The notes under the pieces were generated by a model, which worked only from the letters and a program-made list of their open reading frames with translations, made no database searches and was not told the DNA's origin. The position numbers were made by a program, and so were the translations under genes. Shown here piece by piece: positions 24,570 through 35,811 of a stretch of DNA of 64,000 nucleotides (its first letter is position 1; every line of letters starts with the position of its first letter). The DNA comes from Sodiomyces alkalinus F11 (lineage: Eukaryota > Ascomycota > Sordariomycetes > Glomerellales > Plectosphaerellaceae), in contig NW_021167079.1 in NCBI RefSeq assembly GCF_003711515.1, positions 175,471 to 239,470 of the forward strand, written 5' to 3'.

Positions 24570-25760
24570 TTGTGAATAGTTTCGCGTATTACCTATTAGT
24601 CATATACTACGGATAAATCTCTAAATCGGACTAAGTAGTTACGCTTATCTTTCCGGTCCATAATAGTAACGATTTTAATAATTAGCACGTCTTCTATTAT
24701 TAGAGGCTATATTAGGGGTAGTGCTTAACAGTATAGGTTAAGAGTAGCTAGCTCTAGATAGTCGATAAAGATTATATTATGAACTTTCTAGTATTTAGGT
24801 AAATCTAGGCGGTATACTAGGCGGCTAATCCGTTCTATAACTATGAAGGGTCCCGCGTATTATTATCCTACTTTAGTTATTATACCATAAGATATCGGGA
24901 TACTATAGCCTTTATTATTTTTAAGAAGACTTTGCTGCGGATATCCAGGAATTGTAGTATATTTTTATAGTTATAGTGTTGTTTTATAGATATAACGGCC
25001 TTAGTAATTACATCGGCTATTTCGACTCGTGCTATTAGTGGGGTGTTTAGGTATTCTACAATTACCGATATAACGTTATTAGGAGAAACCCTTTAATAAC
25101 CTTTCTAGGGCTATATTTGGTTAATGTAGATCTTATTATATAATACTCGAATTAGAGTCGCGGTAACGCTTTCTCCTAATATTCGGGCTATTCGAGTAAG
25201 TATATATAGAATCTAAGTGCCGACTCGACAATCTATATAATTCGTTCCGTTTACCAGTCTATCTATAGATAGTACGCCATTATATATAGCAGTTCGGTGC
25301 CTAAACGGTACTAGATTCTCTTCTAAATCCGTGCGAGGAATTTAGGGTCGCGGTTACTAATAGTTATCTTCGGTATACCCTATACTACGTCGAATCGTGC
25401 GTTAAGTATTCTATGGGCCTAATCTTCTATAATATCCTTCTTTAATCCAAGTACGAGCTTAAGTTCTTTGAAGAATTTATAAACTATTAGTATAATAGCG
25501 TCGTGGCTATTAATTAATATAGGGAGCGCGAGAATAAAGTTAGTAGAAATTATATAGTACGGGTATAATAGAGGTATAATAGGTTAGAGACTACTATAGG
25601 GCTTATAGTATAGTTTCTAGTAAACTCTATATAGAGGGTAAGTCTTAAGGTAACGTCGAAATTCCTTATACCCCTCATAGATATAGAGCTAGTGTATAGA
25701 TCAGCTTAATTTAGTATATCGTAAGTAATTATAGTTATATATAGAGTCGAAGATAGCCTT
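24570..25760 (-). pseudogene. Ty3/gypsy integrase and C-terminal domain remnant (K)
   Basis: Minus-strand reading gives a zinc-binding (H2C2-like) and integrase core region. It has a block like EGYKEFRRYLKTYPLY (about 25650-25700), ISNRDPKFL around 25338-25371 (catalytic Asp), GTELLY near 25285-25300 and TERIIQIVESALRFYIYLLE near 25195-25255. The last holds the usual Glu position and the trailing helix. Further on, AGPFIVIERISRLVYRLDLP (about 24805-24870) matches the integrase C-terminal domain. RNYLVRFRDL (about 24600-24650) resembles a degraded chromodomain. Stops fall at expected Gln/Trp codons. RT and RNase H parts were not found upstream, so the element looks incomplete as well as RIP-mutated. 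Confidence 0.65.
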
Positions 25761-26580
25761 TTATTATATATATAGAATATAGAGTCTAGAGAGACTATCT
25801 AATTTAGACTAGACGAACCCGTCTAAGCGGACTTCGAATAGGATTCGTGCTTTATTAGTGCCCTGTTAATCATTTAACTAAATCGTTACTAGAATTTCTT
25901 TCTAGAATAGATCTTTAGCGTATCTATATCTAATACGGCTTTTAAAATCCGGCGATATCTTAATTAGAGTCGTTAATACGTACAGTGTTTATATTAGTAG
26001 TTCTGCCTATACCCTAATATCTAGTTATATATATTAATATTGATATTATGACTAATAATATCCTTAATATTCTTCGAGTATATCGCTCGTACTCGAATAA
26101 AGAATATCTTCCCCGTAATTCTAGACCGTTCTTTTCGAGTCAGTTAAACAAAGGATCTAGTTCGACTTAGGAAAAGGATTACGATATTACTACGATATCG
26201 ATCCGTATTACGACACTATTACGATATCGATCCCTTTACAAAGAATAAAAGATATTAACCCATTCCCTCGGTTCGGTTCTTTCCTTTCTTTATTCTTTGT
26301 TCTTAATCTTAATCGCTTTTTGGATCCGAAGAATATATATAATACGCGCGTAGAGATCTTACCTTGTAATGCTATTATTACCTTTTGATTTTTCTACTGC
26401 TTTTCGTGACTTTTATCCCTTCCGCTTGTCCGATATTATTAAAGATCTTTAAAAGGTTATAAGCCCGGAAAAGCTCGACTAAAGTCTCGAAATAATATAT
26501 TCCTTAATTACCTACGGTCGTAACGCAAAAAGAGAAACCACCTATTCTAAATAACAGTCTACTCTCCTATCCGATATTCC
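25761..26580. other. RIP-degraded DNA, no gene recognised
   Basis: TA-rich sequence with no recognisable protein. It includes a two-copy repeat of about 33 bp around 26180-26243 sharing the core TACGATATCGATCC, and a T/C-rich tract at about 26270-26310. Confidence 0.35.
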
Positions 26581-26596
26581 ACTTTATATACTACTA

Positions 26597-26631
26597 ACAC
26601 TACCTACCTACTAACCTACCTGCCTACCTGT
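26597..26631. repeat. CTAC/CTGC tetranucleotide microsatellite
   Basis: An imperfect run of CTAC units (CTACCTACCTACTAACCTAC, then CTGCCTACCTG). It is followed by TATATCTATATC and a GGTCGGTCGG run a little downstream. Confidence 0.7.
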
Positions 26632-26724
26632 CTATATATCTATATCTACGATTCTATGGTTCGATCGGTCGGTCGGCTTAGTCGTACGCTTATAAATCTA
26701 CAAAATCTATAGAAAAAACATAAA

Positions 26725-26798
26725 GCCTACGATTACGTGAATTAAATAGGGGTACTATTCTTTATATACGGATATAATAACCACTATACTACGAGGGC
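26725..26798 (-). pseudogene. Possible tRNA fossil (degenerate)
   Basis: On the minus strand the 74-nt stretch starts GCCCTCG and ends CGTAGGC, which pair at most of seven positions like an acceptor stem. A TAGTATAGTGGTTATTAT segment follows at the D-arm/A-box position, typical of eukaryotic His, Asp or Glu tRNAs. A partly paired anticodon-like arm follows. The T arm (…TTTAATTC…) no longer folds. The changes are compatible with RIP-type transitions, but identity cannot be assigned. It may also be a chance match. Confidence 0.35.
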
Positions 26799-27017
26799 TA
26801 TTCTAGTTATTAATACTAGGATATCTTTTATTACTTATAAGTCTTTGGTTCTACCTAAGATTTCCCCCTATATACTTTCCGACCGTGGAGTCCTATATAA
26901 ATATCGTGTTTTTTACACGACCGTGAATCCCCTCGCTCCGCGAAGACCCACTTTAGGATCCTCGAGAATAAAGAACTATATACAACCTCTACTTTAGACC
27001 CGCATAATTAAAGGTAT
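26799..27017. other. RIP-degraded spacer, no gene recognised
   Basis: A TA-rich stretch between the tRNA-like fossil and the D LTR. Nothing recognisable was found. Confidence 0.4.
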
Positions 27018-27383
27018 TATCGAACAGACTATAGTCTTTTCGGTTACGTAATAGGCCAGATTACTAAGAGTATAATCCTGGTAGACGCTTACAGAATCTG
27101 CACTATATAAAATACGCTGGCAGCGTTTCCCTGGCGGTCCGATATAGATATAATTATACATAATTACCTCAATTAACCTCAACCTATTTTATAACGATTT
27201 CGACTACGCTTTATCTAACAATCAAGAGTATTACTTACTAGGCGAATAACCTACCCTTACGACTACCGATTTAGGAAGCTATCTAGCCGCGCCGATATAG
27301 CGTGTTAATCTACAAATAACCATTAAAATATCAGAATCTTATAAGCCTATTACCTATAAAACCCACCGCGATTAGGAGCTCTA
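27018..27383 (+). mobile_element. Truncated copia element D: 5' LTR plus start of gag
   Basis: 27018-27220 is a 203-bp LTR of the A/B family; it starts TATCGAACAG (RIP form of TGTCGAACAG) and ends TTATCTAACA. It is followed by about 160 bp matching element B 12904-13060. The match stops exactly after GGAGCTCTA (27383), where TGTTAGG of element E begins. The rest of D, if it exists, would lie to the right of E, beyond the recognised sequence. The minus-strand open frame at 26994-27182 is a shadow of this LTR. Confidence 0.82.
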
Positions 27384-27723
27384 TGTTAGGTGCCTGCATC
27401 AGTGGTCATAATAGGCCCCTAGTATAAACCCACAGGGGTCCAGGTATGCCTAGTCTAAGACCCTCGAGGCATAAATACAGTAAGTCATTATATAGTAAAC
27501 AGAATAGTCCCTCGAAGTAAATAAGGCGGCCCTCGAGGAACTAAAAAAGCAGTCTATGAGGAGTAAAGCGTAGTCTTAAGGAGCGAGGGAGCCTCCCCTT
27601 TTAAGAGAGAGGCTAGTAATTAATCTGATTCTTTAGCTCCCCCTATATTCTAGTTCTATTATAGTTATATCTAATTCCTTACTTAATCCTACCTTTTTAC
27701 TCTTTACGATTACGTATTTAATA
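27384..27723 (+). repeat. Putative 5' LTR of gypsy element E
   Basis: It starts with TGTTAGG at the point where the copia D match breaks off. It is inferred to end at TTTAATA (mutated TTTAACA) at 27723, because TTTTAATCG follows immediately, and the same nine bases follow the F LTR at 29101. No second copy is in the window, so the boundary rests on these two cues only. Confidence 0.5.
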
Positions 27724-28571
27724 TTTTAATCGTTCTACCCTCTAAGGGAGTAAAGACCGTTAAGAAGAGTTACTAAGATATCTAACTATCACGAAATAAA
27801 CGATCCTACTTTCGATTTTAATAAGGCTACTAATTAGTTCGAGTAGTAGCTCCGCGATAGTAAGACTGCCTTTATAGAAGACGCCCCCTATAACCAGGAA
27901 AATGATAGGAATACGCCGGGAATTAATACTACTCCTGTATCTATTACCGTACCGGCACTTATCCCTGCTCCTATCCCTGCCCTTATACCTATTCCTAGCC
28001 CTATTACTAGTACCGCCCCTACCACTACTTCTGCCTCTACTACTACCTTTACCTCTTTCGCCGGCCTTATTCCTTAGGCCACGATTATAATACGACTAGC
28101 ATATAATCCTAACCTGCCCCCGTACGTAAGCGTTAACCCAGCCACGCTAATAGAGGAATGACTAGACGAACGCGTTAAGTAGATAAAGGCGTAGAACCAC
28201 CGTAAGCGTAAGCTCGCTTACCTTACTAAGCTTAAGGCGGATACTATTACCGCCACTATTACCGTTACCGTTACTACCGCCGCCGCTATTAATCCTAACT
28301 CGGTTAGCACTACTTACCGCCGTATAGTAGAGCCGTAATACCGTATTATCGTAACCCTAACAGGTACCTAGTATAATCACGATATATCCACGATAACATT
28401 TTAACTTTCCCTTACCTAAATAGGATAGTATCTCCTAGTTTAAGTATAGTATATTTATTTAGGAAATAAAGTAACGGTTTAACCTAGACTCTTAATCCTT
28501 CCCTATAAACATTACGAAGAACTACTTCGTTATATTATACCTCCCCTACTATCTTAAGGAACGTTAGTAAG
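27724..28571 (+). pseudogene. gag of gypsy element E, part 1 (5' of F insertion)
   Basis: A decayed plus-strand ORF with a Pro/Thr/Ser-rich linker of repeated 'PxPIP/TTT' codons at about 27930-28075. A region of charged sequence (around 28140-28240) resembles gag capsid sequence. The frame carries on after the F insertion at 35812. RIP stops interrupt it. Confidence 0.55.
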
Positions 28572-29100
28572 TGTTACGGCCAGCAGACCTAACATACACC
28601 AAGGACATACTGGTTGTAACGTACTGGGGCGGTCAGCGCACCAGGGCGTAACCAGAAGATGACTCAGGACGATATCACGTGCCGGGTCACGTGATAGATA
28701 ACCGGTATAGTGTGCACCCGCACAGGGAACCTATTAGCATAGGAGGATCACTAGGATTACTAGGGGTCACTTAGTCCGAGAAGTGATCCGGCGTGATCCC
28801 GAACCAGGAGATCACCAGGACGCCCGTGATCCCGTAGATATATATGCCAGTATATCCTAGGTCTTACTTCTATTAGAGAATAAGATATCGATTAATATAA
28901 GTCTTCACCTGGACTATTAGTCTACGCCTGACTCTACCTTATAAAGAAGACGCCTAGTCTTTACGACGTAACTACGACTAGACACTACGAATGATAGTTA
29001 CTGCTCTTTAGTTAATATCCTCTTCTTATTTTAAATTAAAACCTTGACGCTAGTCCCCTATCGTCCGCTATACTATAGAGGACCGGAAACCGTCGTAATA
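28572..29100 (+). repeat. 5' LTR of gypsy element F
   Basis: 529 bp, TGTTACGGCC at the start and CGTCGTAATA (mutated CGTCGTAACA) at the end. It holds a TATA-like GTAGATATATATGCC at about 28839-28853 and a CACGTG inverted repeat. It is less mutated than the 3' copy. Confidence 0.93.
28673..28696. promoter_or_regulatory. CACGTG inverted repeat in F LTR
   Basis: TATCACGTG and CACGTGATA are perfect inverted arms around a 6-bp spacer. CACGTG is the core E-box bound by fungal bHLH factors. The same arrangement is intact in the other LTR (35379-35402). A regulatory role is inference. Confidence 0.4.
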
Positions 29101-29140
29101 TTTTAATCGATCCTGTTCGGTAAGCTGACCTTAACAGCTA

Positions 29141-30335
29141 ATGAGCAGTATACCCGAAGTAGAAGCTACTTCGCCTAAGGAAGAAGAAGTCACTTTATCT
29201 GAAGAAGAATCATCGTCTAAAGAATCCAGCTCCTCCGACAAAGAGGAAGGACCAGAACAAACTTAATAAGACGACGAAGTAGCCAGCAATCACTCTTCTA
29301 ACATATCGAATAATAATAACCGTACCACGAACGCTATAAGCACCGCGACGCCTACCACTACCACTAAAGGAAGCAACGACCTTCAGCAGATTCGCGATAT
29401 AATTACTTAGCTTTAGGGGGAGAATACGACCCTAAGAGCTTAGCTAAACTATCCTGGAATCGGGGCTAAGTATAGATACCCTATACCCCCTAAGTACGAC
29501 GGGACTTAAGGATAGCTTTAGAGCTTTATTACTTAGCTTAAAGGCTATCTTTTATTCTACTAGGATAGTATCCGTACGGAAGAAACTAAGGTACTTTATA
29601 CCACGGCACTCCTTATAGAAGATACGTATAAATAGTTCGAGTCTATCTATAAAGACTACCTAGAGAATATAGAAATAGAGATACTAAGGAAGCCCGGGAC
29701 CACGGTAATCTTCGAGAACTTTAACGTGTTTATCGAGAGACTTAATACTATCTTCGGCTAGCCCGATAAGGAAAGAGTCGCGGCCGAATAACTAAGCTAG
29801 CTATATTAGACTAAGTTAGCTACGGACTATACTATAAGATTCTAGTAAATCTTATTAAAGCTTAGCTACCCGGATAAGCCCTTTATAGATCGGTACTACT
29901 AAGGACTTAAGGAAGAAGTAAAGGATAAACTATATCGATTAGACTAACCTAAGATATTTAGCGAATATACCGCGATAGTAATTCGTATCGATAACCGGAA
30001 CTATAAATAATACCGTTAGAAAAAGTATTAAATAAGTATTCCGTTTTACACGGCTAATTCGAAGAAGAAATAATTATACCTATACTAATTCGGAAATACC
30101 TTATATAGATATTATAATAGACCTATAAAGCTCGATAATATTAACCGATAAAGCGATAAGCAGGGTAAAAGGGATATAACTAAAGTTAAGTGTTATAACT
30201 ATAATAGGCTAGGTTACTATATACGCGACTATTATAAGCCTAAGAAAGAATAACCGTAACGATAAGTAAACGCGATCGAGAAAGGAAGACCCTAGAAGGA
30301 AATTAACGCTATTAGATACCTGGAAATTTATAGGG
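29141..30335 (+). pseudogene. gag of gypsy element F, RIP-inactivated
   Basis: Opens at ATG 29141 with an acidic, Ser/Glu-rich N-terminus. The capsid-like region (about 29460-30010) has FEITVFIERLN-like and DKPFIDRYYQGLKEE-like segments. A zinc knuckle near 30186-30240 reads CYNYNRLGYYIRDYYK, a CCHC pattern in which TGT/TGC and CAC codons have become TAT/TAC. Stops are TAA/TAG at Gln/Trp positions. Confidence 0.75.
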
Positions 30336-30385
30336 ACGAAATACTATACGTTAACCTCTATTAGGTAACCTGCTACGATAACTAT

Positions 30386-30915
30386 NNNNNNNNNNNNNNN
30401 NNNNNNNNNNNNNNNNNNNNNNNNNNNNNNNNNNNNNNNNNNNNNNNNNNNNNNNNNNNNNNNNNNNNNNNNNNNNNNNNNNNNNNNNNNNNNNNNNNNN
30501 NNNNNNNNNNNNNNNNNNNNNNNNNNNNNNNNNNNNNNNNNNNNNNNNNNNNNNNNNNNNNNNNNNNNNNNNNNNNNNNNNNNNNNNNNNNNNNNNNNNN
30601 NNNNNNNNNNNNNNNNNNNNNNNNNNNNNNNNNNNNNNNNNNNNNNNNNNNNNNNNNNNNNNNNNNNNNNNNNNNNNNNNNNNNNNNNNNNNNNNNNNNN
30701 NNNNNNNNNNNNNNNNNNNNNNNNNNNNNNNNNNNNNNNNNNNNNNNNNNNNNNNNNNNNNNNNNNNNNNNNNNNNNNNNNNNNNNNNNNNNNNNNNNNN
30801 NNNNNNNNNNNNNNNNNNNNNNNNNNNNNNNNNNNNNNNNNNNNNNNNNNNNNNNNNNNNNNNNNNNNNNNNNNNNNNNNNNNNNNNNNNNNNNNNNNNN
30901 NNNNNNNNNNNNNNN
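30386..30915. other. Assembly gap (530 N)
   Basis: A run of N between the gag and protease of element F. Open frames reported across it are artefacts. Because it lies in repetitive DNA, its true length is uncertain. Confidence 0.99.
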
Positions 30916-31159
30916 TACGACACCACTAGCTATATAATACACGCTTCTAAGGAAATCCGATAACTAGGACAAGACTAAGAAGCTTTAGAATCACGCTTCT
31001 AGGCCCTCGACGAACGCCTATAACGGATAGAATAACTTTTAATCTAGTACGGGTTCTTAGATAAGGAAATATCCCTCGAATACCGAGCTAAATAGGCAAA
31101 AAACTAGGAGTATACTATCGCTAGGAGTATATAAGAGGTACTCGATAGATATACTCTAT

Positions 31160-34100
31160 AATACGTAGTAGTATAGGGCACTATTATATTATAATACGAC
31201 TTAATAAATATAAGATAAACGTATTATTAGATATAGGCGTAGTAGGAAACTTTATCTTACTAGTAGCCGTAAGAAAGTTCTTTATTCCCTGGGTTAGAAA
31301 ATACCTAGAAAAGGAGTATAAGATTACTCCGTATACGGGAAAGAACTAGTCCTATAAAGAAGTTATTATTAACTAGGAGACTATATACCTTTAGGTTAAA
31401 ATCCAGAATAAGACTAGAATAATAAAGTTCGATATATACGATATAGGTTATAAGGACGTTATCCTTAGTAAACTATGGTTTAACGAATAGAATCCCGATA
31501 TAGACTAGAAGCTTGGCTAGCTCCGGTGGAGATTAGAGAGTAAGCAGGAGACTACGAAGGAAACCTTACCCGATCCCGATATCCGTCGAAAATAGTAGAA
31601 AGACTTATTAACGAAGGAGCCTTAGGGAGACTTAGACAGCCGCCAGGAGTCAGGGACTAAGGCGAGGGAAGTACGAAAGACTTTAAGACAGCAGCGACGG
31701 TATAACCACTAACGCGTAACTAATATTATTAAAGGAATCTACTAGATCGTCTAAGCAGAAAAAGGACTAGTAATAAGCGATCACGATAAACTCGCTAAGG
31801 TATTACTAGAATACCGTAAATATAGAAAGCTATTTACCGAAAATCTAGAGACCGGATTACCGAAACACCGATACTATAATCACGAGATACCCCTTAAAGA
31901 AGGGATATACCTAAAATTCTTTCTAATTTATAGGCTAAACTAGAAGGAATTAGATACCTTAGAAGAATATCTCGAAGAAATACTAGTAAAAGGCTATATT
32001 AGAGTATTATAATTACCGGCAGGATACCTAATCCTATTTATACTAAAAAAGAATAATAAACTACGACTATATATCGATTACCGATAACTTAACGATATAA
32101 CTATTAAGAACCGCTACCCACTACCTCTTATCTTAGAGATACGAGATTAACTAGTTAGAGTATAATAGTTTATAGCACTTAACTTAAAAGGAGCCTATAA
32201 CTTAATCCGGATTAAGGAAGGAGAAGAGTGGAAGATAGCGTTTCGGACGAAACGAGGATATTTCGAGTACCTTATTATGCCTTTTAGACTAATAAATACG
32301 CCGGCATCATTCTAAACACTTATTAACAACGTCCTAAGGAAGTATCTAGACTATTTTATTATAGTATACCTGGATAATATCCTAATCTTCTCTAAAATAC
32401 TCGAAGAATACCGGTAATATATTCACACGATCCTATAACTCCTATAAAACGCCGACCTATTAGTCGAACCAGAGAAAGTTTAATTCTACACGTAAGAAGT
32501 TAACTTTTTAGGTTATACGATACGACCTAACGAGATTTATATAGATAAGGCGAAAGTCTAATACGTCTCTAAGTAGCTATAGCCTTAGAATGTTCGCGAT
32601 ATTTAGTCCTTTCTCGGACTTATAAATTACTATCGATAATTTATTAAGGACTATAGTAAGATTACTATTCCCTTAACTAAAGTAACTAAAAAGGGACTCG
32701 ACTTCGAATAGAATAAAAGAATAGAAGAAGTATTCTAAGCTCTTAAAGGAAGGGTTACTAGCAAACCTATCTTAGGAATGCTAGACCCCGAAAAAGAATA
32801 CGAACTCGAAATAGACGTATCCGACTAGGCTCTAGGAGCATAACTCGGATAGCGCGACGTAGAAGGAAGACTATACCCTGTAGCCTTTATATCTAAGAAA
32901 CTTAGTGGACTAGAACTTAACTATTAGATCCACGATAAAGAGCTAATAGCTATTATCGAAGCCTTTAAAGAATAGAGACCGTACCTGTTAGGAATAAGAC
33001 ACCCGGTATAAGTCTACACGGATTATAAGAACCTCGCGTAATTCACTACTACTAAGGTTCTTAATAAACGATAAATCCGATAGGCAGAATTCCTAGCCGA
33101 ATTTAATTTCTATATTTAGTATATAAAAGGGAGCAAAAATAGTCGCGTAGACGCACTTAGCCGACTAAGGACACCTAACAAATCACCTAAACCGTAAGCT
33201 ATACTCTAATAGGAAGGAGAAGCTCTTACTTTAAAGGATAGAGAAGTAAATAGTATTAATCGGATAACCGACACTATATTTAAAGAAGCATACGCCTCGC
33301 CGATATATGGATATTAAGGAATTTATAAAATATACCACCGATTACGCTAATAATACGGCTATATAGGAACTAAAGAACGAGTTAGGGACTTCGTTCGTAA
33401 CTACGATATTTGCCAGAAAGCAAAGAGCAGCCGATATAAACCTTACGGACTACTAAAGCCACTACTAGTAGCAGACGGACTATAGAAATCGATTATAATA
33501 GACTTCGTGATAGGATTTCCAGTATCCAAAGATCCAGTAACAGGAACCGCCTATAATAGCGTATTCGTGATCATCGACCGATTCACGAAATACACTCTTT
33601 ATATTCCATATATTAAAAACACTATAGCAGAAGAACTAGTAAGTATCTTTATCGACCGCCTAATTAGGGATCACGGCGCACTAAACGAAATTATCACGGA
33701 CAGAGATAAGCTCTTTACTAGTAACTTCTAGAAAGTAGTTATAAGCTAGCTAGGAACGAAATATAAGTATTCGATAGCGTTTCACCCTATAACGGACGGA
33801 TAAACCGAAATCATAAACCAAGTCCTAGAATAGTACCTACAATACTATATAGGGTACGAATAAGATAATTAGGTGTAATACCTGCCACTTATATAGTTTG
33901 TATATAATAGCTCGTTAAACGAGTTAATAAAGAAAATACCGTTCGAAGTAAATTACGGATATATACTTATAGTATTTAGAAAACCTTTAGAAGGACTAGA
34001 CACACTAAGAGCGACAAAAACAGTTAAAAGCATAAAAAAACTACACGAAGAACTACGAACCGACCTGGAGATAGTCAGAACACGAATAAGCAGGTACGCG

Positions 34101-34510
34101 AATCAATTAAGGATTAAGGGACCAACCCTTTCAAGGGGGGACCGCGTCTACCTTATTCGCAAAAACATCAGAATATAACGACTAAGCGATAAATTAGATT
34201 TTAAAAAGTTAGGACCGTTTAGAATCCTAGAGAAAAAATCAGATACGAACTATATTCTATCACTACCTCCGATAATAAGGATATATAATAATTTCTATAT
34301 TTCACTACTTGAACTAGCACCGAAAAACGTAAAAATAATATAAGATATAATCGTGGTTGATACTAGCGACGTGTATAAAGCAGAATGAATCCTCGATTAC
34401 TAAGAGACGCTAGACGGCACCGAATATTTTATAAAATAGGAAAACTACGACCACGGCGATAATATATAGGAACCTAAAGAAAACCTGATTAATTATAAGT
34501 AACTCCTAAA
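31160..34510 (+). pseudogene. pol of gypsy element F (PR-RT-RH-IN-chromodomain), RIP-inactivated
   Basis: The protease is about 31190-31300. The RT is about 31860-32540 and includes [28 protein letters not shown] and VYLDNILIFS (YLDD with GAT changed to AAT, about 32355-32385). The RNase H is about 32800-33190 with IDVSD*ALGA-like and HDKELLAI-like sequence. The integrase is about 33270-34230. A zinc-binding part precedes an undamaged core stretch at 33507-33731 with FVIIDRFTKY and ITDRDKLFTSNF. The chromodomain, about 34385-34500, reads GTEYFIKWENYDHGDNIWEP. In chromoviruses this last domain directs integration to heterochromatin. Stops are distributed throughout. Confidence 0.88.
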
Positions 34511-35277
34511 GTAATACCGATAGAACACTATCAGGACCTAGAACCGGACACCGCGGTCTACGTAAAATTAATATCCAGAAAATCACCTATATCCTACGAT
34601 AGGATCAGGTTCCAGTTAATTATATTAACCGCACCCGCTACCCGCGTATCGACCACCGCTTCGGACTCCTCGCGATCCGCCGCCTCTAAAGCATTAAGGG
34701 ACTTAAGGCCACGGGCCACTATAGTTATACCCTTAGAACGAAGAGACTCCCTCTAACGACGGATTCGGGCTAGACGGGCTAAAGACTTAGAAGCTTCCTT
34801 CTATGCCTTCTCTAACGCGCGATAAGCAGATAAAAGGGAAGCCTCGGTCACCTCCTCCTCCGTTTTAAGACGCTTTATTTCCTTGTTAATACGTGTTACT
34901 AGGGAGAGCGATTAGTAAGAAGAAACGGCTCGCGGAGAATAGGAAGACACCCACGAGAAGATAGAGGGATACCTGAACTATCGTACGAGCGACCACGACG
35001 AATATATTCCCTATAACGAGAGATACTCTCGATTATAAGGCACCGGAAGCCTTTCGACTCGTAAAAGGAATAAGGTATAACTTTTACTCTAGAAAGCTCG
35101 ATATTACGCGATAACTTAATTCGATACTACGTCTTACGAGAAAGCTACGACTTCTATATACGACCGGATATAATAGTTAGCTATAAGAGAAAAGAAGAAA
35201 ACCCAGGGGGTTATAAACCCGGGGTAGGCGACCTATTTATACGACCGCTAGGATAGCGCTTAGAAGGGGGAAAGTAA
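34511..35277 (+). other. 3' non-coding part of element F
   Basis: Lies between the chromodomain and the 3' LTR. No protein motif was recognised. It is moderately RIP-mutated and ends in the polypurine tract. Confidence 0.5.
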
Positions 35278-35806
35278 TATTACGGCTAGCAGACCTAATA
35301 TACACTAAGGATATACTAGTTATAATATACTAGGGCGGTCAGCGCACTAGGGCGTAACTAGAAGATAACTCAGGACGATATCACGTGCCGGGTCACGTGA
35401 TAGATAACCGGTATAGTATGCACCCGTATAGGGAACCTATTAGCATAGGAGGATCACTAGGATTACCAGGGGTCACTTAGTCCGAGAAATAATCCGGCGT
35501 GATCCCGAACCAGGAGATCACCAGGACGCCCGTGATCCCGTAGATATATATGCCAGCATATCCCAGGTCTTACTTCTATTAGAGAACAAGACATCGATCA
35601 ATCTAAGTCTTCACCTGGACCATTAGTCTACGCCTAACTCTACCTTATAAAGAAGACGCCTAGTCTTTACGACGCAACTACGACCAGACACTACGAAGGA
35701 CAGTTACTGCTCTTTAGTTAACATCCTCTTCTTATTTTGAACTAAAACCTCGACGCCAGTCCCCTATCGTCCGCTATACTATAGAGGACCGGAAGCCGTC
35801 GTAATA
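35278..35806 (+). repeat. 3' LTR of gypsy element F
   Basis: 529 bp, TATTACGGC (mutated TGTTACGGC) to CGTCGTAATA. It aligns with 28572-29100 end to end. It is followed by the GTAAG duplication, after which the gag of E resumes. Confidence 0.93.
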
Positions 35807-35811
35807 GTAAG

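Larger units (their letters stand above)
28572..35806 (+). mobile_element. Ty3/gypsy chromovirus F (dead, RIP-mutated)
   Basis: A 7.2-kb element with two 529-bp LTRs (28572-29100 and 35278-35806). It has a perfect 5-bp target-site duplication, GTAAG (28567-28571 and 35807-35811). It lies inside the gag of element E. Domain order gag, protease, RT, RNase H, integrase, chromodomain places it among chromodomain-bearing Ty3/gypsy elements. A G-rich polypurine tract (GAAGGGGGAAAG) sits just before the 3' LTR. Confidence 0.93.

Noticed and set aside
27902..28090. Leucine/proline-rich small ORF as a membrane peptide
   Set aside because: The frame is an alternative reading of the Pro/Thr-rich linker in the gag of element E.
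30351..30942. Long minus-strand open frames across 30386-30915
   Set aside because: They consist of N and are artefacts of the assembly gap.
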